Shown here in pieces: positions 17,212-25,109 of a stretch of DNA of 57,373 nucleotides. Each line of letters opens with the position of its first letter. Position 1 is the first letter of the stretch. The DNA is from Tardiphaga robiniae. GTDB taxonomy: Bacteria > Pseudomonadota > Alphaproteobacteria > Rhizobiales > Xanthobacteraceae. The notes beneath the pieces were generated by a model that ran no database searches, had not been told where the DNA came from, and was given only the letters and a program-made list of their open reading frames with translations. Position numbers and translations under genes: made by a program. The DNA is taken from contig NZ_LVYV01000013.1 of NCBI RefSeq assembly GCF_001618955.1, positions 1 through 57,373 of the forward strand, read 5' to 3'.

Positions 17212-18534
17212 CTATTCCGGACCGGATGCGACTTCGACGATCGTTTCGACCGGCAGTGCACCGCCACGGATCTTCAGCTCGCGGACCGGATAGGGCACGC
17301 GGATGCCCTCACGCTTGAAGGCATCCCACAGTCCCAGCATCACCTCGCTCTTCACGGCATCCATGCCATCGGGCGAGTCGATCCAGAAGGTCAGTGAGAA
17401 TTTCATGCCGGCTTCGGCGAATTCAGTGAGGATGCAGTTCGGCGTCTTGGCCGTATTGGCCCGTGGCGATGCCGTTGCGACGTCGATAGCCAGCTTGCAG
17501 ACGACGCGCGGATCCGCATCGTAATTGGCGCTGAAATTGACCTTCACCAGCGTGTCCTTGTCCGTATAGGTCCAGTTCACCACCTTCTGGGTAATGAGGT
17601 CCTCGTTGGGGATCAGGAACTCGCGGCCGTCGCCCGCGGCGACGGAGATGTAGCGCGTATTCATCGCGCTGATGCGGCCGGAGCTGTCACCGATGGTGAC
17701 GAGGTCGCCGGGCTTCACCGATTTGTCCGCCAGCAGGATTACGCCGCTGATGAAATTGGCGACGATTTTCTGCAGGCCGAAACCGATACCGACACCGACT
17801 GCGCCGGAGAACACTGCGAGCGCCGAGAGGTTGATGCCGACCGCACCCATGACGAGAGCGACGGCGAACACCATCAAGAGCAGGCGCACGAGCTTGATCA
17901 GCAGGACCTGGATCGAGGGTGTGAGGTCATGGGACTGCCTGATCCGGCCTTCCAGAAAATTGCTGGCAACGTTCGACAGCCACAGCGCCACCGCGAGCAA
18001 GACGCCGAGCTTGATCAGCAGCAGCGGCGTCAGCCGGAGGCCGCCGAGATCAATCCCGTTCGCATCCAGCATGGTGATGGTCGGCTGCAACTGGCCGACG
18101 ATGCTGAGGGCCGCCACGAGCCAGGCCGAGATCGATACCAGCCGGACCAGGAATTCGTTACGGATCACGCTGGTGACAAGCCGGATCACCAGCCAGGCGA
18201 GTGCAAGCTTTGCAGCCACCGACAGCAAATAGCTGCGGCTCGGCCATGTCACGCTCAGCATGATCACGCGGTCGAGGGTCATCAGGATCGCAAAGGCCGC
18301 GGTGGCTGCGCTGCCGACGAGAATGCGCATGAACATGCGCAGTGGCGCCGGCCAGCCCATCGCCAGCGAGGTGATATCGACCCGCGAGCGGATTGCGGCC
18401 CCGATGGCGAAGGCAATGCCACCACCGGCCATCATCAGTCCGAGCTGCAGATAGAACCACGGCGAGGTTACCTCGGCGCCGAACGATCGTGCGGTTGCCA
18501 GCACGAATTCGTGGGTGTCGGTCAGGTCAAGCAT
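17212..18534 (-). CDS. Mechanosensitive ion channel of the MscS family
   Basis: The 440-aa inner-membrane protein has about six hydrophobic helices, more than MscS itself. The pore-lining helix and beta domain follow ([20 protein letters not shown], then [15 protein letters not shown]). The last part, [20 protein letters not shown], is the usual C-terminal cytoplasmic domain. Such channels open under membrane tension to release osmolytes. It heads a minus-strand series with sfsA. A 239-bp divergent gap separates it from the antiporter gene. Confidence 0.9.
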   Translation of the reverse strand: MLDLTDTHEFVLATARSFGAEVTSPWFYLQLGLMMAGGGIAFAIGAAIRSRVDITSLAMGWPAPLRMFMRILVGSAATAAFAILMTLDRVIMLSVTWPSRSYLLSVAAKLALAWLVIRLVTSVIRNEFLVRLVSISAWLVAALSIVGQLQPTITMLDANGIDLGGLRLTPLLLIKLGVLLAVALWLSNVASNFLEGRIRQSHDLTPSIQVLLIKLVRLLLMVFAVALVMGAVGINLSALAVFSGAVGVGIGFGLQKIVANFISGVILLADKSVKPGDLVTIGDSSGRISAMNTRYISVAAGDGREFLIPNEDLITQKVVNWTYTDKDTLVKVNFSANYDADPRVVCKLAIDVATASPRANTAKTPNCILTEFAEAGMKFSLTFWIDSPDGMDAVKSEVMLGLWDAFKREGIRVPYPVRELKIRGGALPVETIVEVASGPE

Positions 18535-18773
18535 CGCGCGGCTCTCGTTGTCGTGAATGTATCGTGTGGTGTGGAATTATCGCTGGACGGTGCATTTGAT
18601 TCGGATGGGCAGAGATTCACACAAGCACCACGTTGGCGCCATCGAGCGGAGCTTCCGCCTTGAGCAATTCCCGAGAAATATACCTGCAAATAGGTATCAC
18701 GCAGAAAACGTTTGGCGTCTCGGGATGACGACGATAAGCATGGATTTACAAGTATTTCCGGCCTCGGAGCCTC

Positions 18774-20570
18774 ATGGCGTCACTTGATTCCGTCAGCATT
18801 GCCATCCTTCTCGGCGCAGTTCTGGTCATGGCCGGCATCCTGTCCAGCCTGCTTGCGCTTCGCTTCGGCGCGCCCTTGCTGCTGTTCTTCCTGTTTATCG
18901 GCATGGTGGCCGGCGAAGCGGGCCCCGGCGGACTGCGGTTTGACGATGTCCATACAACCTACGTGGTCGGCTCGGTTGCACTCGCGCTGATCCTGTTCGA
19001 CGGTGGCTTGAAGACACGATTTCAGGCCATTCGCGCGGTGCTGGCCCCGTCGATGGTGCTGGCCACGATTGGCGTGTTGTTGACGGCGTTGATCACGGCG
19101 CCGGTCGCCAAATATGCCCTCGACCTGAACTGGACCCAGGCGCTGCTGACCGGCGCGGTGGTGGCTTCCACCGACGCGGCGGCTGTTTTTCTGCTGGTCC
19201 ACGCGCAAGGCCTGCGCCTCAGGCCGAGGGTTGGCGCGACGCTTGAAGTTGAGTCTGGAACGAACGATCCGTTCGCGGTCTTTCTGACCCTGACGCTGGT
19301 CAAGCTTCTGTCGCTGGGGGACGCCTCCGCCGGTCATGTGGCAATGGAGTTTATTCAGGAAGCCGTGCTGGGCACCCTGATCGGCGTCGTCGGTGGCCGA
19401 CTGGTTGTCCTGGCCATGAATCGCGTGGCGCTGCCGCAGGGGCTGCATGCGCCCTTCGTCTGCACCGCGGCTTTGGTGATCTTCGGGCTGGCTCAGATCG
19501 CTCACGCCTCGGGCTTTCTGGCGGTCTATCTTGCCGGCATCATCATCGGCAATCGTCCGACGCGGGCGCACAATTCCGTGGTGACGTTCCTCGACGCTGC
19601 GACGTGGCTGGCGCAGATCGTGATGTTCGTCATGCTCGGTCTTCTGGTGTCGCCGGAGCGGCTGGTGGGCAGCATCATTCCGGCGGTCGGTGTTGCCCTG
19701 GTTCTGATGTTCGTGGCGCGCCCGGTCGCGGTCTTCCTGTGTTTGCAGCCCTTCCGCTTCAACTGGCGCGAAAAGATGTTCGTTTCGTGGGTCGGCCTGC
19801 GCGGTGCCGTCGCAATCTTCCTCGCCTCGATTCCGATGCTGGTCGGTCTGCCCAAGGCGTCGCTGTATTTCGACGTTGCTTTCGTGGTCGTGATCATCTC
19901 GCTGTTGTTTCAGGGATGGACGCTGGCTTTTGCCGCCCGGAAGCTGCATGTCGCTCTGCCGCGCACCGACAGGGGGCCGCGCCGTATCGAACTCGATCTG
20001 CCAGGTCAGCTCGAACAGCAACTGGTCGGCTATGCCGTGCGCCCGAAGAGCCTCTACCTGAAACGCAACCTCATTCCGTCGTGGTCGAAGCCGACGCTGG
20101 TCATTCGCGATGAGCGCATCCTGACGCCGGCGGAGGCCGAGCCTGTTACGGCTGGCGATTACATCTATCTGCTGGCGCCGCCGGAAAAGGCCGAGGCGCT
20201 GGATCGCTTCTTTGTCGACATGCCGCCGAGTACAGCGCCGGATCCGCATCTGCTCGGCGACTTCATGGTGTCGGGTGAAATCACTCTCGGCGACCTCGCG
20301 GCGATTTACGGTATCGCTGTCGATCCAGCCCAGGCATCGCTGACGCTGGCCGATTATTTCGACATCCACCTCGATCATGCACCGACTGTTGGTGCCGCCT
20401 TGCCGATCGACAGCATCGATCTCGTCGCGCGCAGCCTCGGCGGCGGGCGTGTCAATGTGGTTGGTCTGCGTTTGCCCGAAGATGAAGATCCCGCGCCGCC
20501 GAAGCTGACACGCAGGCAAGCCCTCAAGGGGAAACTGAAGCGAGGCTGGACCACGCTGTCCGGCGCCTGA
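18774..20570 (+). CDS. nhaP2: CPA1 potassium/proton antiporter with TrkA-C and CorC-like domains
   Basis: The 598-aa protein has about 12 transmembrane helices with the CPA1 signatures GVVASTDAAAV-like (AVVASTDAAAVF) and LEVESGTNDPFAV, whose acidic residues carry ions. A cytoplasmic TrkA-C domain (about 390-470) and a CorC/HlyC-type domain (about 485-560) follow, the arrangement of NhaP2/CvrA. It would exchange K+ (or Na+) for H+ and support pH and volume control, which fits its divergent MscS neighbour. ATG 18774 is preceded by GGAG. The gene converges on modC with a 5-bp gap. Confidence 0.9.
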   Translation: MASLDSVSIAILLGAVLVMAGILSSLLALRFGAPLLLFFLFIGMVAGEAGPGGLRFDDVHTTYVVGSVALALILFDGGLKTRFQAIRAVLAPSMVLATIGVLLTALITAPVAKYALDLNWTQALLTGAVVASTDAAAVFLLVHAQGLRLRPRVGATLEVESGTNDPFAVFLTLTLVKLLSLGDASAGHVAMEFIQEAVLGTLIGVVGGRLVVLAMNRVALPQGLHAPFVCTAALVIFGLAQIAHASGFLAVYLAGIIIGNRPTRAHNSVVTFLDAATWLAQIVMFVMLGLLVSPERLVGSIIPAVGVALVLMFVARPVAVFLCLQPFRFNWREKMFVSWVGLRGAVAIFLASIPMLVGLPKASLYFDVAFVVVIISLLFQGWTLAFAARKLHVALPRTDRGPRRIELDLPGQLEQQLVGYAVRPKSLYLKRNLIPSWSKPTLVIRDERILTPAEAEPVTAGDYIYLLAPPEKAEALDRFFVDMPPSTAPDPHLLGDFMVSGEITLGDLAAIYGIAVDPAQASLTLADYFDIHLDHAPTVGAALPIDSIDLVARSLGGGRVNVVGLRLPEDEDPAPPKLTRRQALKGKLKRGWTTLSGA

Positions 20571-20575
20571 TTAGC

Positions 20576-21256
20576 TCAGGCTGCCGGGATGATACGCGGG
20601 AGGATCTCGGTGCCACCGAAGGCCGCGACACGGCCACGCTTCAGCATCACGACCTGCGTCGCCAGTTGCCGCATTTCGTCGGCATCGTGACTGACGAAGA
20701 CCATCGGCACATCGCCTGCATCGCGCAGCCGCTTGAGGTAGGGCAGGATCTCCGCCTTCCGCTCCTCGTCGAGCGCCCCCATCGGTTCGTCGAGCAGCAG
20801 CAGCCGCGGTTGCGATAGCAGCGCACGTCCCAGCGCTACGCGCTGGCGTTCACCGCCCGAGAGGCCGCCGGGACGACGATCGAGCAGATGTCCGATATCA
20901 AGCATCTCCGTAATGCGCGTTTCCTCAGCGGGATCGCGTGTCAGGCGGTTCATTCGGCGACCGTAATCGAGATTCTGCGCGACGCTCAGATGCGGAAACA
21001 GTCGCGCGTCCTGAAACACGTAGCCGATGCGGCGACGATGCGGCGGGACGTGGATGCGCGCGCTGCCGTCATAGAGCACGTCACTATCCACAGCGATGAT
21101 GCCGCGATCCGGCTGCACAAGACCCGCGATCATGCTGACCAGCGAGGTCTTGCCCGCACCTGAGGAGCCGAACAGGCCGGTGACGCGGCCTTCGCTGGTG
21201 AAGGCGACGTCGACTGAAAATTCACCGAGTTGTTTGAACACATCCACGCGCAACAC
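20576..21256 (-). CDS. modC: Molybdate ABC transporter ATPase lacking the TOBE domain
   Basis: This protein of about 226 aa has Walker A FGSSGAGKTS, Q-loop YVFQDARLFPHL, signature LSGGERQRVALGRALL and Walker B LLLLDEPMGALDE, with the LFPHLSV segment typical of ModC. It ends shortly after the H-loop at GGTEILPRIIPAA and has no C-terminal TOBE/Mop regulatory domain (usual ModC is about 350 aa). I favour GTG 21256, two bases after the modB stop and preceded by GGAAAC. An ATG at 21301 inside modB would add 15 residues. A stand-alone Mop gene in the same cluster may supply the missing domain. Confidence 0.88.
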   Translation of the reverse strand: MLRVDVFKQLGEFSVDVAFTSEGRVTGLFGSSGAGKTSLVSMIAGLVQPDRGIIAVDSDVLYDGSARIHVPPHRRRIGYVFQDARLFPHLSVAQNLDYGRRMNRLTRDPAEETRITEMLDIGHLLDRRPGGLSGGERQRVALGRALLSQPRLLLLDEPMGALDEERKAEILPYLKRLRDAGDVPMVFVSHDADEMRQLATQVVMLKRGRVAAFGGTEILPRIIPAA

Positions 21257-21258
21257 GA

Positions 21259-21954
21259 TCAGTTTCCGTGCAGCCGTTGCGTCGCGCGGCGCGCGAACCA
21301 TTCCGAAGCGATAAGCGCCAGTACGGCGATGCCGATGGAGATCATCACCAGACGTGAGGCTGCCGCGTCACCGTCGGGCGTCTGGATCAACGAGTAGATT
21401 GCGGAGGAAATCGTCTGGGTCTCGCCGGGAATGTTTGAGACGAAAGTAATGGTGGCGCCGAATTCGCCGATGGCCTTGGCGAAGCCGAGCACCATGCCGG
21501 CCAGGACGCCGGGCAGCGCCAGCGGCAAGGTCACGGTCGCAAACACCTTCCAGGGCGATGCGCCGAGCGTGCTCGACGCCTGTTCGAGCCGCCGGTCAAC
21601 CGCTTCAATCGAGAGCCGGATCGGCCGCACCAGTAGAGGGAACGACATCACGCCGCATGCGAGCGCGGCACCCGTCCAGCGAAAGGCGAAGACGATGCCG
21701 AGATGTTCGGCGAGCCAGGCGCCGAGAAGGCCGCGTTTGCCGAGCAGCAGCAGCAGCAGATAGCCCGTGACGACGGGCGGCAGCACCAGCGGCAGATAGA
21801 TTATGGCGTCGATGATCGGCTTACCCCAGAAGTCACGCCGCGCGAGCAGCCAGGCGACGCCGATTCCAATCGGCGTCGAGATCAATGTCGCGATCACGGC
21901 GACCCTGACTGAAAGCAGGATCGCCGTCCATTCTTCAGGGGAGATGTCGGACAC
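21259..21954 (-). CDS. modB: Molybdate ABC transporter permease
   Basis: The 231-aa inner-membrane protein has five or six helices and the ModB/CysT permease loop around SSTLGASPWKVFATVTLPLA, with LPLVLPPVVTGYLLL early. It starts at GTG 21954, three bases after the modA stop, and its stop lies two bases before the preferred modC start, so modABC is tightly coupled. It forms the membrane pore for molybdate delivered by ModA. Confidence 0.93.
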   Translation of the reverse strand: MSDISPEEWTAILLSVRVAVIATLISTPIGIGVAWLLARRDFWGKPIIDAIIYLPLVLPPVVTGYLLLLLLGKRGLLGAWLAEHLGIVFAFRWTGAALACGVMSFPLLVRPIRLSIEAVDRRLEQASSTLGASPWKVFATVTLPLALPGVLAGMVLGFAKAIGEFGATITFVSNIPGETQTISSAIYSLIQTPDGDAAASRLVMISIGIAVLALIASEWFARRATQRLHGN

Positions 21955-21957
21955 GTG

Positions 21958-22743
21958 TCAGGACGTCGGCTTGACCAGGAACGTGAAGCCGTACTTCTCG
22001 AGAACCGTCTTTGCGGCCGATGACCTCAGGAAGGCCAGATAGTCGGCAGCTTCGGTTTTCGCGGTGGTGGTCGCCGCGACCGGATAGATGATCGCCGGGT
22101 GCGAGTCCGATGGGAAGGTGCCGATGACCTTCACGCCCGGATCGATCTTGGCATCGGTCGCATAGACGATGCCAAGCGGAGCTTCACCGCGCGACACCAG
22201 CGTCAGCGCAGCGCGTACGCTCTCGGCCATGGCGAATTTCGACTCGGCAGCGGTCCAGCTGCCGAGCTTCTCAAGCGCGGCCTTTGCGTATTTGCCGACC
22301 GGGACCGACTTCACATCGCCGGTGGCGATCTTGCCGTCGCCGGCGAGCTTGGCGAGATCGAAGCCTTGACCGATGGTGACGTTGTCGAGCTTGGCGTCCT
22401 TGGCGGCGATCAGCACGATGCTGTTGCCGAGCAGGTCGGTGCGCGTCGCCGTGTTGATGTTCTTTTTGCCGATGGCGTAGTCCATCCAGTCGGTGTCGGC
22501 CGAGACAAAAATGTCGGCCGGCGCGCCTTGTTCGATCTGCTTGGCGAGCGCCGAGCTTGCAGCATAGCTGGCGGTGATCTTCACGCCGGTCTTGGCAGTG
22601 TAGGCGGCATCGAGCTCGTCGAGGGCGTTCTTCATCGACGCTGCGGCGAACACGGTGAGGGCTTTGTCCTGCGCATGGGCAGGCGTGAAGGTCGATCCGA
22701 GCAGGATCGAGAACGCAGCGAAAAGTCCGGCAAAACGGTTCAT
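21958..22743 (-). CDS. modA: Molybdate-binding periplasmic protein
   Basis: The 261-aa precursor has a signal peptide ending at AHAQDKAL. The ModA fold is shown by LTVFAAASMKNALDEL, SYAASSALAKQIEQGAPADI and VSADTDWMDYA, which contain the oxyanion-binding Ser and Ala positions. The start ATG 22743 has GGAG seven bases upstream; the open frame extends further but the extra part lacks signal features. It binds molybdate (or tungstate) for ModBC and supplies molybdoenzymes, including nitrogenase where one exists. Confidence 0.94.
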   Translation of the reverse strand: MNRFAGLFAAFSILLGSTFTPAHAQDKALTVFAAASMKNALDELDAAYTAKTGVKITASYAASSALAKQIEQGAPADIFVSADTDWMDYAIGKKNINTATRTDLLGNSIVLIAAKDAKLDNVTIGQGFDLAKLAGDGKIATGDVKSVPVGKYAKAALEKLGSWTAAESKFAMAESVRAALTLVSRGEAPLGIVYATDAKIDPGVKVIGTFPSDSHPAIIYPVAATTTAKTEAADYLAFLRSSAAKTVLEKYGFTFLVKPTS

Positions 22744-22935
22744 GTGGCGCTCCATGCGTGAGCGCAGCGCAAAGTGCGCGCAACTCAGGCGTTGGTTGGG
22801 TGGGACATGCGACAGGCGGAAGCGCCGTTCCGGCAATCCCGAGGACTTACGGTCCGCAGGGATATCGCTAGGGAATAATATCAGGCTGGCCAAGGGGGTA
22901 AAGGCCCTTGGGCGCGGAGGCCTCTAAGGCTGCCG

Positions 22936-23433
22936 TCACTCGGACGGCAGCACGGCCAAGCTGATGGTGTTTTCAGTCACGCCGCTGACCTGGATCACGA
23001 ACGGACCTGCCGCGAGGTCGTACTTCATGGTCTTGCGGATGCCGGCGCAGTCGGTCGCGCCGCTGAATTCCATCGGTTTCAGGATCTCACCATCCTGCAC
23101 CAGGTCAACCCAGCCGTAGCTCGACAGGCTGACGGTGTAGGTGCCGGCCTTGGGCGCCTTCTGGAAGCGCGTAAAGCCTGCAAATGTGCCGTCTTTCGGC
23201 TTTCGCTCTGGCGATGTCGGCAGCTTCGCCTCAGCGGGTGTCTTCAGATCGAGGGTCGCTGCAGCGGGAATTGCGAGGTCGGCGCCAGAGGCAATCTTGA
23301 GGCGATCTTGCGCTGTCAGTGCGGCGCGCTCCTTGTCGATCGGCCATTTGAACTTGTCACAGCCGCTGGGCTCGGCCGCCCATGCGGGCGCCGAACCAAG
23401 CAGCGTGAGCGCGACAATCAGACGCGCAACCAT
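22936..23433 (-). CDS. Exported protein of unknown function in the molybdate cluster
   Basis: The 165-aa product begins at ATG 23433, two bases after the mop stop (TGATCATG), so it is co-translated with mop. It has a signal peptide ending in AWA-AEPS. The mature part has one cysteine near its N terminus (GCDKFKWPIDKER) and one in a later SGATDCAGIRKT segment, and looks beta-rich with a YTVSLSSYGWVDLVQDG stretch. I do not recognise the family. Position between mop and modA suggests a role in metal or oxyanion handling at the periplasm, but this is context only. Confidence 0.75.
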   Translation of the reverse strand: MVARLIVALTLLGSAPAWAAEPSGCDKFKWPIDKERAALTAQDRLKIASGADLAIPAAATLDLKTPAEAKLPTSPERKPKDGTFAGFTRFQKAPKAGTYTVSLSSYGWVDLVQDGEILKPMEFSGATDCAGIRKTMKYDLAAGPFVIQVSGVTENTISLAVLPSE

Positions 23434-23435
23434 GA

Positions 23436-23645
23436 TCAATCCACCGCGATCATGACGTCGGAGGCCTTCACCACGACGATGCATTTGCCGCCGGCCTTGA
23501 GCGCCAGATCGTCTACGGCTTCGTTGGTGATCGACGACGTCACGATCTGGCCGCCGCCGATGTCGACGCGGACATGGGAGGTGGTCGCGCCCTTCGTGAC
23601 TTCGAGGACAGTACCCTTGATCTGGTTGCGTGCACTGATGCGCAT
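23436..23645 (-). CDS. mop: Molybdenum-pterin/molybdate-binding protein (Mop, single TOBE domain)
   Basis: The 69-aa protein is one TOBE/Mop module: SARNQIKGTVLEVTKGATTS at the start and the matching KASDVMIAVD at the end, the molbindin signature. Molbindins assemble into hexamers that bind molybdate and may buffer it. It is the first gene of a chain leading to an exported unknown and, after a 192-bp gap, modABC. Because ModC here lacks its own TOBE domain, Mop may act as storage or as a separate regulatory partner. Confidence 0.92.
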   Translation of the reverse strand: MRISARNQIKGTVLEVTKGATTSHVRVDIGGGQIVTSSITNEAVDDLALKAGGKCIVVVKASDVMIAVD

Positions 23646-23795
23646 GTTGGATCTCGTCGATTGGGCCGGGCAGCTGACAGCCGCGGCTGATATGGGAGGA
23701 GTTCGGGAGATGCTCCCGTGTCGATCGTCGGCTTACGGCACAACGATGGCGTGTTCTAACCCGGTTTCACGACAATGCGATAGCCAGTCGGCCGA

Positions 23796-24731
23796 TCACG
23801 GTGCCGTCAGAACCTGCCGGCACGCAGCCGGCATTTCTGCGAGCGTCATCGGAGGCTTCGGCTTGGGCGGAATCGGCGGCGGCTTCGGGTGCAGCACGGC
23901 ATCGCTGAACCAGTAAGCGAGATCGCCGGCGCTGCAGCCTTCGGACTCAACCGGCGGCGGCTGGGCTTCGCATTCGGTGCTGCCCACCGGGCATTTGATG
24001 CGGACGTGGAAGTGATAGTCGTGGCCGTACATCGGCCGCACCTTCGACAGCCAGCTCCGGTCGCCCTTGGCCTCGCGGCACAGCGCCTTCTTGATGGCGG
24101 CGTTGACGAAGATGCGTTCTACGCTGGGCTCCAGCGCCGCGGCGCGGATCACCGGCAGATGGGTCGGCGTCCAGGTGGTCGGATCGATGTCGAGCCGGTC
24201 GTGCCGCACCATCATCACCGCTGACATCTCCTCACGCTCGTTGCGCGAGAGTTGGCGGTTCGGCATCGGCGTCAGCCAGATATCGGCATCAAGCCCGACC
24301 TGATGGCTGGCATGGCCTGTGATCATCGGCCCGCCGCGGGGCTGAGACATGTCGCCGACCAGGATGCCTGGCCAGCCCGCATTCTTGCTGGCCTTGACCG
24401 ATAGCCGCTCCAGCAGCTCGACCAGTTGCGGATGCGCCCAGTTGCGATTGCGCGATAGCCGCATCACCTGCCAGGTCGGCCCGTTGATCGGCAGCGCTTC
24501 GGCGCCTGCGATGCAGCCCTTGGCGTAGAAGCCGACCACGCGCACCGACGATTTCGTCGGCAGCACCTTGCGGCCAAACAGTTCCTTGGCGCCGATGGCC
24601 GGGTCGTTCGGATTGGCCAGCGGCGGCAGCGGTTTCAGATCGACGCTGCCTTTGGTTTGCGCCAACGCCAGCGACGTTGAAGCGATGACGGCCGGCAGGG
24701 ATATGAGGCTGAGAATCAGGCGAAGGCTCAT
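23796..24731 (-). CDS. mepA: Penicillin-insensitive murein endopeptidase
   Basis: The 311-aa LAS-family metallopeptidase has a signal peptide (MSLRLILSLISLPAVIAS, cleavage near LALA). The zinc ligands appear in GHASHQVGLDADIW (His and Asp) and in YGHDYHFHVRI. Cysteines in KCPVGSTEC and EGCSAGD likely form disulfides. A proline-rich C-terminal segment (KPPPIPPKPKPP) precedes the end. MepA cleaves D-Ala-meso-DAP cross-links in peptidoglycan in the periplasm. ATG 24731 is chosen because the signal peptide starts there. It is divergent from the GGDEF-EAL gene. Confidence 0.92.
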   Translation of the reverse strand: MSLRLILSLISLPAVIASTSLALAQTKGSVDLKPLPPLANPNDPAIGAKELFGRKVLPTKSSVRVVGFYAKGCIAGAEALPINGPTWQVMRLSRNRNWAHPQLVELLERLSVKASKNAGWPGILVGDMSQPRGGPMITGHASHQVGLDADIWLTPMPNRQLSRNEREEMSAVMMVRHDRLDIDPTTWTPTHLPVIRAAALEPSVERIFVNAAIKKALCREAKGDRSWLSKVRPMYGHDYHFHVRIKCPVGSTECEAQPPPVESEGCSAGDLAYWFSDAVLHPKPPPIPPKPKPPMTLAEMPAACRQVLTAP

Positions 24732-25109
24732 GCTGCGACTATAGCTGAAGCTGTCGACGAGGTGAGTGACCTGCGGTACGCATGATTTTAACGTGCGGGT
24801 AACCACGTCTGACGCTGGCGCTTTTTTTTGCGTCTGGGTTTGCCGGTCCTCCCGTTGCCACCGGCTCAGTCGTTTTATCAGCGTTTCGAGCCGCTTGCGT
24901 CTCTCACTTGGCGGGGATGATCGCGCGTGACCCGCTGATATCTAGAGATGGGCAATCATACGCCGACAGCTTTTGCCTGTTGTGAAGGCACTGGATGTGT
25001 ACAGGCACGCAGTGCAGACGGTAATCGTTGCTGCCGAACGGGCATTGATACCGTTTTTTCAGACACTTCTTGCACAGATTGTCATACGCGCGTTGCGAGT
25101 GGATCATTG
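24732..25109. other. Divergent intergenic region between mepA and the EAL protein gene
   Basis: This 378-bp gap should hold both promoters. It contains a T-tract (8 T near 24825) and is less GC-rich than its flanks. Frames on both strands here are cysteine-rich, but I cannot support either as a gene. Confidence 0.4.

Noticed and set aside
24904-25107. Cysteine-rich 67-aa frame on the minus strand (and a cysteine-rich leader on the plus strand)
   Set aside because: It resembles a zinc ribbon at first sight, but cysteine spacing is irregular, no ribosome-binding site precedes it, and the opposite strand is equally cysteine-rich, which suggests a composition effect.
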